Source of the DNA: Ruminococcus flavefaciens MA2007
GTDB lineage: Bacteria; Bacillota; Clostridia; Oscillospirales; Ruminococcaceae
Assembly: GCF_000621845.1 (NCBI RefSeq)
Contig: NZ_JHXF01000008.1
Coordinates: forward strand, 62,001-126,000
Length of the DNA: 64,000 nt
Reading direction: 5' to 3'
Below are positions 16,314 to 23,693 of the stretch, piece by piece; the stretch's first letter is position 1; each line of letters opens with the position of its first letter. Position numbers and translations under genes: made by a program. The notes beneath the pieces are model-generated. The model was not told where the DNA came from and ran no database searches. It saw only the letters and a program-made list of their open reading frames with translations.

Positions 16314-16688
16314 ATGAAGAAGAATAAAAAGACCGCTCTTATGGCTGCTATACTTACGGGAGCTGCTATGCTTGGCGGCTGCGACCACGGCGATGATAAG
16401 GTCGTAACGGTCTACGGACCGCCTGCAACGGAAGCAACTACGACTGCTGCAGAGCCAATTCAGACGGAATACGGCGCTCCTGTGGCTGAGGAGGTCACAA
16501 CAACAGCGACCAAGCCTGTGACGGTACCTGCACTTTATGGACCGCCGCCTACGGAGAGCTTTACCACTGACGCAATTACTGAGCCTGTAACAGAAAAGAA
16601 AGATATAGAAGAGGAAACCGTGCCGTATTCTCCCGATAAGGACAAGATACAGCTGGTATATGGGCCGCCCGAAAGCTTCGGCGAGTAG
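16314..16688 (+). CDS. YGPP-repeat lipoprotein, candidate radical SAM substrate
   Basis: 124 residues. The lipobox is LGGC with Cys 23 as the lipidated residue. The mature part is low-complexity, Thr/Glu/Pro-rich and probably unfolded, with four Tyr-Gly motifs: VYGPP at 34, EYGAP at 53, LYGPP at 75 and VYGPP at 116. YSP at 105 may be a degenerate copy. GGGAGGG lies 7 bases before the ATG. It heads a run of three secreted proteins sharing this motif and ending in a radical SAM/SPASM gene, which suggests the motif Tyr or Pro is modified. That is inference; no such peptide is known to me in this genus. Confidence 0.85.
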   Translation: MKKNKKTALMAAILTGAAMLGGCDHGDDKVVTVYGPPATEATTTAAEPIQTEYGAPVAEEVTTTATKPVTVPALYGPPPTESFTTDAITEPVTEKKDIEEETVPYSPDKDKIQLVYGPPESFGE

Positions 16689-16808
16689 AAATGCATGATA
16701 AGGCGTGACCTTGTTTTGCACCTCTGTAAGTTTTGAAGCGAATGAGAGAAACTTATATGTTTCAGTGCATTTATTATATGGCACTGCATTTTTGGAGGAC
16801 GTGATTCT

Positions 16809-17627
16809 ATGAAAAAGACCTTGCGCACGGTCTTCACTGCGGCTATGTTCGCGGCAGCTAATCTGTCTGCGCTCCCCACTTCGGCAGAGGAGCTTGCTTC
16901 TGATAATCAGTGGAAACAGATAGGCACTGATGATGCAGAAATGAACTGGTCGTTCTGGGACGATTTTGATTATCTGGCAGGTCAGAATCAATATAGTATG
17001 TATGGTGCTCAATCCATCTTTGGCGAAAACCGAAATTATGATGACTGGAATAATTACATCTGGACTGTTCCCACGACTGCTGCTGATAATGAGCAGACGA
17101 CCACTACAACTGACGCACAGTTGTTATTTACGATAACGACAACTGCACAACAGCCTCTTTACGGGCCTGTAATGAGCATAAGGGATTTCGGTGACCTTAA
17201 TCTTGATGAACGGATCGATATATTTGACGAAGTTGCTCTGAAAAAGATGCTTATAAACGGTATGGAGTTTTCGTCCTATGATAATTTCCGTAAGATACAT
17301 AATGCTGACATAAATCAGGACGATAATGTGAATATCGCTGATCTTACCCTTCTTAGGAAGTTCCTTCTAGGCAAGATAGATTCATTTGATATTGACAGAA
17401 GTAAAATGATGATGTTAGGCAAGACTGTTGAGACTATAGCAGCTGATGAAAAAGAAAAACCTTTTGTGACTACAGAGACCACAACTACAACTGCTTTCCC
17501 TTACGATCCGAGAGAGGATATAGTTGTAAGTCTCTACGGCATAAAGCCTGCAAAGGATATCATTGATCAGGCTATCTGGCAGACCAAGGATAATATAGAT
17601 ATAAATATTTCATCGGAAGATGAATAA
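16809..17627 (+). CDS. Secreted dockerin protein with YG motifs
   Basis: 272 residues. The signal peptide ends near residue 26 (TSA-EE). An acidic, aromatic region (WSFWDDFDYLAGQNQ) follows, then Thr-rich linkers (about 88-113 and 221-229). Three YG motifs: MYGAQ at 65, LYGPV at 118, LYGIKP at 243. A dockerin spans about 127-193, with loops DLNLDERIDIFD and DINQDDNVNIADL. LYGPV stands immediately before the dockerin, and LYGIKPA is in the C-terminal tail. GGAGG lies 10 bases before the ATG. No catalytic domain was seen. Confidence 0.88.
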   Translation: MKKTLRTVFTAAMFAAANLSALPTSAEELASDNQWKQIGTDDAEMNWSFWDDFDYLAGQNQYSMYGAQSIFGENRNYDDWNNYIWTVPTTAADNEQTTTTTDAQLLFTITTTAQQPLYGPVMSIRDFGDLNLDERIDIFDEVALKKMLINGMEFSSYDNFRKIHNADINQDDNVNIADLTLLRKFLLGKIDSFDIDRSKMMMLGKTVETIAADEKEKPFVTTETTTTTAFPYDPREDIVVSLYGIKPAKDIIDQAIWQTKDNIDINISSEDE

Positions 17628-17666
17628 AAAATAAACTATGCAAATTATTGAGAGGAGTGTTCCAAC

Positions 17667-18503
17667 ATGAAAAAAACAATTCACACACTATTGACTGCGG
17701 CACTTTTTGCAACAGCAAATATGTCTGCTATGCCTGTTGTGGCAGAGGACGGCGGCACTGTCGTTAAGCCCGAAACAGCAGAGCCGATGTCGCTGGGCGA
17801 ACAGTCGGAAAAAGAGGGGGATACTGACAGCGTAAGCGCTGACGGCGTAAACTACAATATCCTGAAGGCTACAACAAAGTCTATGGCTCCCGTATACGGT
17901 CCGCCTCCGACGACTACCGTAAATACTTCAGCTCTCATAGATGTGACTACTACTACAACACAGCCTGTTTACGGCACTCAGCCTACCATATCTCTGACAT
18001 CGACAACTACATCTCTTCCTGAGTGGCTGATGACGACTACCACAACTACCGTAGAGATACTCTATGGTCCTGTTGTTCCCCGCAACCGTCTTGGCGACGT
18101 AAACGAGGACGGCGACGTGGATATTTTCGACCTTGTAGCTCTCAGAAAGATCCTTGTAAGCGGACAGAGCCGCTCATTCTATTCGGATAACTATGCCGAT
18201 GTCAATTTCGACCGCAAGGTAAATATGGCTGACCTTGTACGTCTCCAGCAGTTCCTCCTCGGCAAGATAGACAGCCTTTACGACGGTCAGTGGGACTTCA
18301 TGAGGGGAAAGACCATTGAGCCCGTAGGTGGAAATAATGAGCAGGATATCGAGACTACTACCACAACTACATATAAACCGGGAAGGGTGACTACTGTTAC
18401 TCTTTACGGTATCATGCCTGCAAGAAGTGTAAATGCTCAGTATATCGATCCTGATGAAACTACATATACTACTGCTGAAGAAATCACACCAGAGGAGAAG
18501 TAA
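17667..18503 (+). CDS. Secreted dockerin protein with YG motifs, paralogue
   Basis: 278 residues, clearly paralogous to the preceding gene: same signal peptide start (MKKTIHTLLTAALFATANMS), dockerin and tail. YG motifs: VYGPP at 77, VYGTQP at 102, LYGPV at 133 (just before the dockerin), LYGIMPA at 247. The dockerin spans about 142-204, loops DVNEDGDVDIFD and DVNFDRKVNMADL. Thr-rich linkers separate the motifs. GAGGAG lies 10 bases before the ATG. The stop is 3 bases before the radical SAM start, and that gene's ribosome site lies within this gene's last codons, so the two are translationally coupled. Confidence 0.9.
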   Translation: MKKTIHTLLTAALFATANMSAMPVVAEDGGTVVKPETAEPMSLGEQSEKEGDTDSVSADGVNYNILKATTKSMAPVYGPPPTTTVNTSALIDVTTTTTQPVYGTQPTISLTSTTTSLPEWLMTTTTTTVEILYGPVVPRNRLGDVNEDGDVDIFDLVALRKILVSGQSRSFYSDNYADVNFDRKVNMADLVRLQQFLLGKIDSLYDGQWDFMRGKTIEPVGGNNEQDIETTTTTTYKPGRVTTVTLYGIMPARSVNAQYIDPDETTYTTAEEITPEEK

Positions 18504-18506
18504 TAC

Positions 18507-19580
18507 ATGCTCGACGAAAAAATGAAGCTTGAACACCTCAGACAGATGAGGGATTACCGCCAGAAGCTCATGAAGGAGCCTCAGCTGAGAAACCTTTTCC
18601 TTGAGCTGACAGTGCGCTGCAACGAGAGATGTCTCCACTGCGGAAGCCACTGCGGCGATGTTACCTCAGACGAGCTGACAGTTGAGCAGTATAAAACCTT
18701 CCTCCAGCAGGTCAAGGAGGACATGACCACCAAGGGCAAAATGCTTGATATCACAGGCGGAGAGCCCCTGCTCAGAAAGGATTTCTTCGATATCATGGGA
18801 GCTGCCCATGAGCTGGGCTTCGAGTGGGGCATGACCAGCAATGCTACTCTCATCGATGACAGCGTTGCCCGTGACCTTAGAAGAACAGGCATGGCTACTA
18901 TTTCCGTAAGTATCGACGGTCTTGAAGCTACTCACGACGAGTTCAGAAGAACTCCCAAGGGCTATGAGAGAGCTATGAACGGTATCGAGAGCCTTATCCG
19001 TGTAGGCGGCTTTGAGAGCATTCAGGTCACTACCGTTGTTACTCACAAGAGCATAAGCGAGCTTGATGAGCTCTTCAAGATATTCAACGAAATGGATATA
19101 GACTCATGGCGAGTTGTAAACATGGAGCCCATGGGACGTGCAAAGCAGCACCCCGAGCTCATACTTACTCCTGATGATTACAAGTATCTCTTCGAGTTCA
19201 TCAGAAACAAGCGTATCGCAGGCGAGCCTGTCTGCTACGGCTGCAGCCATTACCTCGGCATGGAGTACGAGCGCGAGGTCCGCGACTGGTACTATCTCTG
19301 TACAGCAGGACTTTACACAGCAAGTATCACCGCAAACGGCGATATCGTTGCCTGTCTCGATATCGAGCGCCGTCCCGAGTTTACACAGGGAAATATCCTC
19401 AATGACAGATTCAGCGAGGTCTGGAAGAACAAGTTCCAGATATTCCGCCGCGACCTTGCAGACGATAACGAAGTCTGTTCAAAGTGCGAGCACAAGGAAT
19501 TCTGCCACGGCGATGCTTATCACAGCTGGGACTTTGACAACAACAAGCCGCAGGTATGCTTCAAGGATATCCTTTTCTGA
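18507..19580 (+). CDS. Radical SAM/SPASM maturase-like enzyme
   Basis: 357 residues. The 4Fe-4S cluster that cleaves SAM is held by Cys 38, 42 and 45 (VRCNERCLHCGSHC), with TGGEP at 83-87 for SAM binding. A SPASM-type C-terminus supplies Cys 243, 246, 265, 283, 324, 327, 333 and 351 (CSKCEHKEFC) for auxiliary clusters. Such enzymes usually modify ribosomal peptides or act on sugars and cofactors. No separate precursor-binding RRE domain was seen. Coupling to the YG-motif genes makes those proteins the likely substrates. GAGGAG is 8 bases before the ATG. I recall rSAM/lipoprotein pairs in Bacteroidetes as the nearest analogy, but did not verify it. Confidence 0.9.
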   Translation: MLDEKMKLEHLRQMRDYRQKLMKEPQLRNLFLELTVRCNERCLHCGSHCGDVTSDELTVEQYKTFLQQVKEDMTTKGKMLDITGGEPLLRKDFFDIMGAAHELGFEWGMTSNATLIDDSVARDLRRTGMATISVSIDGLEATHDEFRRTPKGYERAMNGIESLIRVGGFESIQVTTVVTHKSISELDELFKIFNEMDIDSWRVVNMEPMGRAKQHPELILTPDDYKYLFEFIRNKRIAGEPVCYGCSHYLGMEYEREVRDWYYLCTAGLYTASITANGDIVACLDIERRPEFTQGNILNDRFSEVWKNKFQIFRRDLADDNEVCSKCEHKEFCHGDAYHSWDFDNNKPQVCFKDILF

Positions 19581-19612
19581 CGATATCTGTCATGATATAT
19601 TAGGTATAGAAC

Positions 19613-19648
19613 AAAAAAGTACGGAAACATCGGGTTTCCGTACTTTTT
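19613..19648. terminator. Bidirectional terminator between rSAM gene and ddh
   Basis: AAAAAAGTACGGAAAC, ATCGG, GTTTCCGTACTTTTT. It serves two convergent genes. Confidence 0.9.
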
Positions 19649-19664
19649 CGTTATTGTGATGTGA

Positions 19665-20654
19665 TTAAAGCATTGAAGCTCTCAGCTCTTCGCCGCTGAG
19701 CTTTGAAAGATATGCAGGAGCGATATCGAATGCTGTCTTGCAGCCTGTAGCGCCCTCAGCCTTGAGTCTTGCAAGTGCTCTTGCATAGCAGATAAGTACG
19801 CTTGCTGTGAACTCAGGGTTGGACTCAAGCTTCAGTGAGTACTCTATCATCTGGTGAGTCTTTTCGCCGTCGCCTGTGAGACCGCTTCTCATTACGAAGC
19901 CGCCGTGAGGCATCTTGTTGTGCTTAGCGTTGAACTCCTCTTCGCTGATGAAGTTTACTGTTGTATCGTACTCGTCGAAGTAGTTCTTCATTGTCTTGAT
20001 GTCGTTCTCGATCTTAGCGAGGTCAGCGCCCTCCTCGGGAACTATCCAGCACTCTCTCTTGTGCTTCTGACGTGTTGTGAGCTCAGGCTGGCTGCCGCTG
20101 CGAACAGCGTCCATAGCTGCCTCTATCGGGATAGTGTACTGAATGCCCTTCTTAACGCCCTCAACGCGGCGAATAGCATCGGAATGTCCCTGGCTTACGC
20201 CCTTGCCCCAGAATGTGTAGCTCTTGCCGTTGGGGAGAATGCTCTCAGCGTAAAGTCTGTTCAGTGAGAAAAGGCCCGGATCCCAGCCGAGGGAGATGAA
20301 TGCGAGGTGACCGCTCTCCTTTGCAGCCTTGTCAACGTTTGCGAAGTGCTCGGGGATACGTGCGTGAGTATCGAAGCTGTCGATAACGTTGAAGAGCTTA
20401 GCCATTGCAGGAGTCTGCTTCGGAAGGTCTGTAGCGCTTCCGCCGCAGATTATCATAACGTCAATATCATTAGCCATTTTCTCAGCGTCAGCTATGCTGT
20501 AAACCTTAGCGCCTGCTGTGAGGGGCTTAACTGTTGATGGATCGCGGCGTGTGAAGATGCCTGCAAGCTCCATGTCGTCGTTCTGTCTGATCGCAAGCTC
20601 AACGCCTCTGCCGAGGTTGCCGTAGCCTGAGATGCCTATTCTTACTTTAGCCAT
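19665..20654 (-). CDS. ddh: meso-Diaminopimelate D-dehydrogenase
   Basis: 329 residues, the expected length. It aminates tetrahydrodipicolinate to meso-diaminopimelate in one NADPH-dependent step, feeding peptidoglycan and lysine. It has the Rossmann motif RIGISGYGNLGRGVEL, then CGGSATDLPKQTP, DSFDTHARIPEH and SLGWDPGLFSLNR, which are conserved in Ddh. KGVSQGHSDAIRRVEGVKK and HGGFVMRSG support the assignment. AAGGAGG precedes the ATG by 8 bases. It is monocistronic, with its own promoter and a shared terminator. Confidence 0.96.
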   Translation of the reverse strand: MAKVRIGISGYGNLGRGVELAIRQNDDMELAGIFTRRDPSTVKPLTAGAKVYSIADAEKMANDIDVMIICGGSATDLPKQTPAMAKLFNVIDSFDTHARIPEHFANVDKAAKESGHLAFISLGWDPGLFSLNRLYAESILPNGKSYTFWGKGVSQGHSDAIRRVEGVKKGIQYTIPIEAAMDAVRSGSQPELTTRQKHKRECWIVPEEGADLAKIENDIKTMKNYFDEYDTTVNFISEEEFNAKHNKMPHGGFVMRSGLTGDGEKTHQMIEYSLKLESNPEFTASVLICYARALARLKAEGATGCKTAFDIAPAYLSKLSGEELRASML

Positions 20655-20706
20655 ATTAAATTCCTCCTTATATTACCGTGCTCGCCATTGAACACAGCCT
20701 AATGAC

Positions 20707-20735
20707 ATTATAGCACCTTTTTTCAGAGTTGTAAA
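20707..20735 (-). promoter_or_regulatory. SigA-type promoter of ddh
   Basis: On the minus strand TTTACA (20735-20730), 17 bases, TATAAT (20712-20707). Confidence 0.75.
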
Positions 20736-20746
20736 GCGGTAAATCA

Positions 20747-20776
20747 AAAAAATAACAGCTTTGCTGTTATTTTTTT
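20747..20776. terminator. A/T-flanked hairpin upstream of ddh
   Basis: AAAAAAATAACAG, CTTTG, CTGTTATTTTTTT: terminator-shaped on both strands, with no obvious gene feeding it. Confidence 0.55.
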
Positions 20777-20832
20777 AGCCGTCAGCCCTTAGCCATTGGC
20801 AGAACTAAGAGCTAAGAGCTAAGGACTAAGAA

Positions 20833-21010
20833 TGTAGGGGCGGCGTTAGGCTGCTCCCCTTAACGGAAAAAGCGGGCTACCGAGCCGTAAAGTAACGGCT
20901 CATATTTGGTAACCTGCGATTCCGCCAAAGGGGGCTCCCCTTCCGCCGCCACTACAATGGTTCCATTAAGTTTTTGTGAGAATCGCGGACTGCCAAAGGC
21001 AACCCCTACA
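20833..21010. repeat. Element E copy 1 within family B arms
   Basis: A sequence of about 115 bases (20841-20955) holds CTCCCCTTAACGGAAAAAGC, a GAGCCGT..ACGGCTC hairpin, GGTAACC and GGCTCCCCTTCCGCCGCC. It is nearly identical to the inverted copy at 32787-32902. A GTAGGGGC arm stands before it, and a CAACCCCTACA arm closes the unit. It fills most of the 513-base gap between the divergent ddh and trmB genes. Confidence 0.85.
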
Positions 21011-21109
21011 AGTGCTTGAATTATCATAATTTTTATGCTATAAGCGGCGAGCCGCCGCAGCCTTTTTCGCGTTATAGATATAAAAAACGGTAGTTTTTTG
21101 CCGCGATTG

Positions 21110-21138
21110 TTGCTATTTGTGATTTTTTATGTTATAAT
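21110..21138 (+). promoter_or_regulatory. SigA-type promoter of trmB
   Basis: TTGCTA (21110-21115), 17 bases, TATAAT (21133-21138), 29 bases before the ATG. Confidence 0.8.
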
Positions 21139-21167
21139 ATGAATCAGTACGATTTCGGAGGTAAAAA

Positions 21168-21833
21168 ATGAGAATTCGACACAAACCATGGGCAAAGCCC
21201 GAGCTTGAGGCTTGTCCCTTTTACATAAAAGAGCCTGCTCAGCAGAAAGGACACTGGGCTGAGCTTTTCCCAGAGCCCGAAAAGCCTCTCTATGTGGAGC
21301 TTGGCTGCGGCAAGGGAGGCTTCATATCGCAGGCTGCTCCTGCGCACCCCGAGGCTAACTTCATAGCTATGGATATCAAGAACGAAATGCTCGTTCTTGC
21401 AAAGCGCAAGCTTGAAGCCGCTTACGAGGAAAAGGGGACAGCTCCCGACAATGTGCGCATAGCTATCCAGAATATCGAGCGTCTGGAGCTTGCGTGGGAC
21501 GAAAATGACCGCGCAGACCGTATCTATATCAATTTCTGCAATCCGTGGCCAAAGGCTAAGCACAAGAAGCGCCGTCTTACCCATACCCGTCAGCTGGTGA
21601 ACTACAAGAAGTTTCTCAGCGGCGAGCTTTGGTTCAAGACCGATGACGACGAGCTTTTCGAGGAGTCCTTTGAGTACTTCGAGGAGGCAGGCTTCAGGAT
21701 AAAGTACAAGACCTACGACCTCCACGCAGAGAGTCCCTATGAGAATTTTGTAACGGAGCATGAGAAGATGTTCTCCGATGAGGGAAAGAAGATAAAATTC
21801 CTAATCGCAGAGCCCATAAGGGAGGAAAAATAA
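21168..21833 (+). CDS. trmB: tRNA (guanine-N7-)-methyltransferase
   Basis: 221 residues. It methylates G46 of tRNA using SAM. The SAM-binding motif is LYVELGCGKGGF near 42-53, followed by FIAMDIKNEMLVLAKRKLE. The TrmB signature RIYINFCNPWPKAKHKKRRLTH is near 125-146, and the active-site Asp/Lys context is intact. GGAGG lies 8 bases before the ATG. It overlaps the next small gene by one base (TAATG). Confidence 0.95.
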   Translation: MRIRHKPWAKPELEACPFYIKEPAQQKGHWAELFPEPEKPLYVELGCGKGGFISQAAPAHPEANFIAMDIKNEMLVLAKRKLEAAYEEKGTAPDNVRIAIQNIERLELAWDENDRADRIYINFCNPWPKAKHKKRRLTHTRQLVNYKKFLSGELWFKTDDDELFEESFEYFEEAGFRIKYKTYDLHAESPYENFVTEHEKMFSDEGKKIKFLIAEPIREEK

Positions 21834-22042
21834 TGGAATTTCAGAAGGATTTCGGCATTATCCATGTTGAGGGCGGCTCCATGAAGACCGCAGGCAAGGG
21901 CGACCTGTCTGTTACCGAGGACGTTCCTCAGAATATCCGCACAAAAATCGATCCCGTGACCGTTGCCAAGACCGCTGCAAAGGCTGCTGCTCTTACGGGA
22001 CTTGTGCTGCTCAAGCATAAGATGAAAAAGAAGAAAAAATGA
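21833..22042 (+). CDS. Small protein with lysine-rich C-terminus, unknown function
   Basis: 69 residues. An N-terminal part (MEFQKDFGIIHVEGGSMKTAG) is followed by a hydrophobic helix (TVAKTAAKAAALTGLVLL, about 43-60) and a tail of lysines (KHKMKKKKK). The layout suggests a membrane-associated or tail-anchored peptide. The ATG shares a base with the trmB stop codon and has GGGAGG 11 bases upstream, inside trmB, so translation is coupled. I do not recognise a family. Confidence 0.7.
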   Translation: MEFQKDFGIIHVEGGSMKTAGKGDLSVTEDVPQNIRTKIDPVTVAKTAAKAAALTGLVLLKHKMKKKKK

Positions 22043-22062
22043 GCCATCTGGTGAATTGAGAA

Positions 22063-22180
22063 TGTAGGGGCGGCGTTTCGCCGCCCGTTGCCATTTATCC
22101 GTTATCTTAATGCGGACGCCGAAACGGCGCCCCTACAGAAAAAGCGCAGAAGGTATTATCCTTGCTGCGCTGTGTTTTTA
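22063..22180 (+). terminator. Family B inverted pair followed by a terminator
   Basis: GTAGGGGCGGCGTTTCGCCGCCC and its inverted partner (22063-22137) are followed by GCGCAG (22144-22149) pairing CTGCGC (22165-22170) and a TGTTTTTA end. The group can end the trmB transcript. Confidence 0.6.
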
Positions 22181-22224
22181 TAGTATCCATGACATTTCTA
22201 TACGATATCCTCGGGGGGCTGATT

Positions 22225-22572
22225 TTATGCCACTACCATTTTTTTCTTGCCCTTTTTGTTGCGCGGATACTCCTGTATACGGCTGATATAGTCGGTATTT
22301 ACTATCTGCTTGTTGCCGTTTTTGTCCTCAAGCTCTATCCAGTTGTCCTCGATTTTTGTAACAGTACCCGTAACGCCTGTTGAGGCGGCTGTAGATATGA
22401 TAACTTCCTTGCCGATATAGTTTTTTATAAGCTCATTCATGGTAAAAACTCCTTTTTTTCTTTTGATGCGGTTGTTTCGTGCGATCTTTGCCTGCATGAT
22501 ACGCCTTGCTCTCTGAGCAGGTATCACAAATAAGATGAAAAATATTATAAACCAGAACCACCAGTTGTTCAT
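22225..22572 (-). CDS. Membrane-anchored protein with SH3/KOW-like core, two possible starts
   Basis: 115 residues from the start at 22572. One hydrophobic segment (WWFWFIIFFILFVIP) is followed by a basic stretch (RARRIMQAKIARNNRIKRKK). A beta-barrel-like core follows (MNELIKNYIGKEVIISTAAS, VTGTVTKIEDNWIELEDKNG), similar to small domains of unknown function in clostridia. AAGGAGG lies 7 bases before the outer ATG. The inner ATG at 22440 is in frame with AAAGGAG 8 bases upstream and would give a soluble 71-residue form. Both starts look usable. The promoter at 22627 is near consensus. Confidence 0.8.
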   Translation of the reverse strand: MNNWWFWFIIFFILFVIPAQRARRIMQAKIARNNRIKRKKGVFTMNELIKNYIGKEVIISTAASTGVTGTVTKIEDNWIELEDKNGNKQIVNTDYISRIQEYPRNKKGKKKMVVA

Positions 22573-22626
22573 CAGATACCTCCTTGCGTATTGAATATAA
22601 GCAGCTGATATTACTGTTATAGTTAA

Positions 22627-22655
22627 ATTATAGCACTTATATGCGGCGTTGTCAA
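22627..22655 (-). promoter_or_regulatory. Consensus SigA promoter
   Basis: On the minus strand TTGACA (22655-22650), 17 bases, TATAAT (22632-22627). It drives the gene at 22225-22572. Confidence 0.9.
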
Positions 22656-22665
22656 GAATTGAGAA

Positions 22666-22923
22666 TGCAGGGGCGCCGTTTCCGTGCCTTTAGCCCTTAG
22701 CTGTAGGGGCGCACACTGTGCGCCCCTGCCTGATGAAACAGCCCGAAAAAACAATGCAAAGGGTCGGGCGAACGATGTTCGCCCCTACAAATGGTTCATT
22801 AAGTCTTTCCGAGATTTGCGGATTGCCAAAGGCAGCCCCTACAGGCTAATGGGTAACTGCTAAGGGCTCGGGCGGATAATATCCGCCCCTACTATGCACT
22901 AATCACTAACAACTAATCACTGA
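22666..22923. repeat. Cluster of family B units between promoters
   Basis: At least four units: GCGCCGTTTCCG, GGGGCGCACACTGTGCGCCCC, GGGCGAACGATGTTCGCCCC and GGGCGGATAATATCCGCCCC, each with a different palindromic core. A CACTAATCACTAACAACTAATCAC tract ends the cluster. It lies in the 569-base gap before pyrR, which otherwise holds only promoters and the attenuator. Confidence 0.8.
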
Positions 22924-22956
22924 ATTAGTAAATAAATAATTATAATATGAAATCAC

Positions 22957-22985
22957 TGGACAAATCTTTCACAATGTGATATAAT
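22957..22985 (+). promoter_or_regulatory. SigA-type promoter of the pyr operon
   Basis: TGGACA (22957-22962), 17 bases, TATAAT (22980-22985). Confidence 0.8.
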
Positions 22986-23009
22986 AGATGTGTTAATTGA
23001 TAAACTACC

Positions 23010-23123
23010 CTTTAATTCGATCCCGTGAGGTCGGCAAGGCGCGTTCGTAAATACTGTAACTATAACTATAACTATAGCTATAACTATATGTATGCTCCCT
23101 GCCGCGGCGGGGAGCATTTTTTG
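23010..23123 (+). promoter_or_regulatory. PyrR-controlled attenuator of the pyr operon
   Basis: GATCCCGTGAGGTC at 23019-23032 fits the PyrR RNA-binding motif (ARUCCNGNGAGGYU) with one mismatch at the first base. A terminator follows at 23092-23123: ATGCTCCC..GGGGAGCAT with TTTTTT. Between them lies a tandem TATAAC tract (23058-23090). UMP-bound PyrR should favour termination, as in Bacillus. Confidence 0.85.
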
Positions 23124-23141
23124 TTGAATGGAGTGCCGCCT

Positions 23142-23663
23142 ATGGAGCAGAAGCGCATTATAATGGACGATAAGGCAATTGCCCGTGCTATCGCCCGTAT
23201 CTCCTACGAGATAATCGAGAGGAACAAGGGCACGGAGGACCTGTGCGTGGTGGGTATCTTCTCAAGGGGAGTCCCTCTTGGCAAGCGTATCGCCGATAAG
23301 CTCTCGGAGCTTGAAAAGAACGAGGTCCCTTTCGGTGCTCTGGATATCACGCCCTACCGCGACGACAGCAAGCACGGCGGCGCTGATGAAAGAACGGATA
23401 TCCCTTTCGACATCACAGATAAGAACGTGGTCATCGTTGACGACGTTATCTTTACGGGAAGAAGCTCCCGTGCGGCTATAGACGCTCTTATAAAGCGCGG
23501 CAGACCGCGTTCCATACAGCTTGCGGTGCTGGTAGACCGCGGACACAGGGAGCTCCCCATACGTCCCGATTATGTGGGCAAAAATCTCCCCACCTCTCAC
23601 AGCGAGGTGGTCAAGGTCTCTGCCATGGAGATAGACGGCAGCGACGGAGTAGCGATATACTGA
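23142..23663 (+). CDS. pyrR: Bifunctional pyr operon regulator / uracil phosphoribosyltransferase PyrR
   Basis: 173 residues. The PRPP-binding loop is KNVVIVDDVIFTGRSSRAAIDAL near 95-117. IFSRGVPLGKRIADKL and TSHSEVVKVSAMEIDGSDGVA-like C-terminal residues match PyrR. The ATG at 23142 is chosen because GGAG lies 9 bases upstream. An in-frame start at 23025 would place the attenuator inside the coding region and is rejected. The protein binds pyr mRNA when UMP is high, so it regulates its own operon through the attenuator at 23010. Confidence 0.95.
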   Translation: MEQKRIIMDDKAIARAIARISYEIIERNKGTEDLCVVGIFSRGVPLGKRIADKLSELEKNEVPFGALDITPYRDDSKHGGADERTDIPFDITDKNVVIVDDVIFTGRSSRAAIDALIKRGRPRSIQLAVLVDRGHRELPIRPDYVGKNLPTSHSEVVKVSAMEIDGSDGVAIY

Positions 23664-23693
23664 ATATACTTACTAACAGAAAGCGAGGAATCT

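Noticed and set aside
22666-22923. Possible CRISPR-like array
   Set aside because: Units are palindromic with varied cores and no even spacing, and no cas genes are present.
23025-23141. Longer PyrR start at 23025
   Set aside because: It would translate through the attenuator; ATG 23142 has the ribosome site and the family length.
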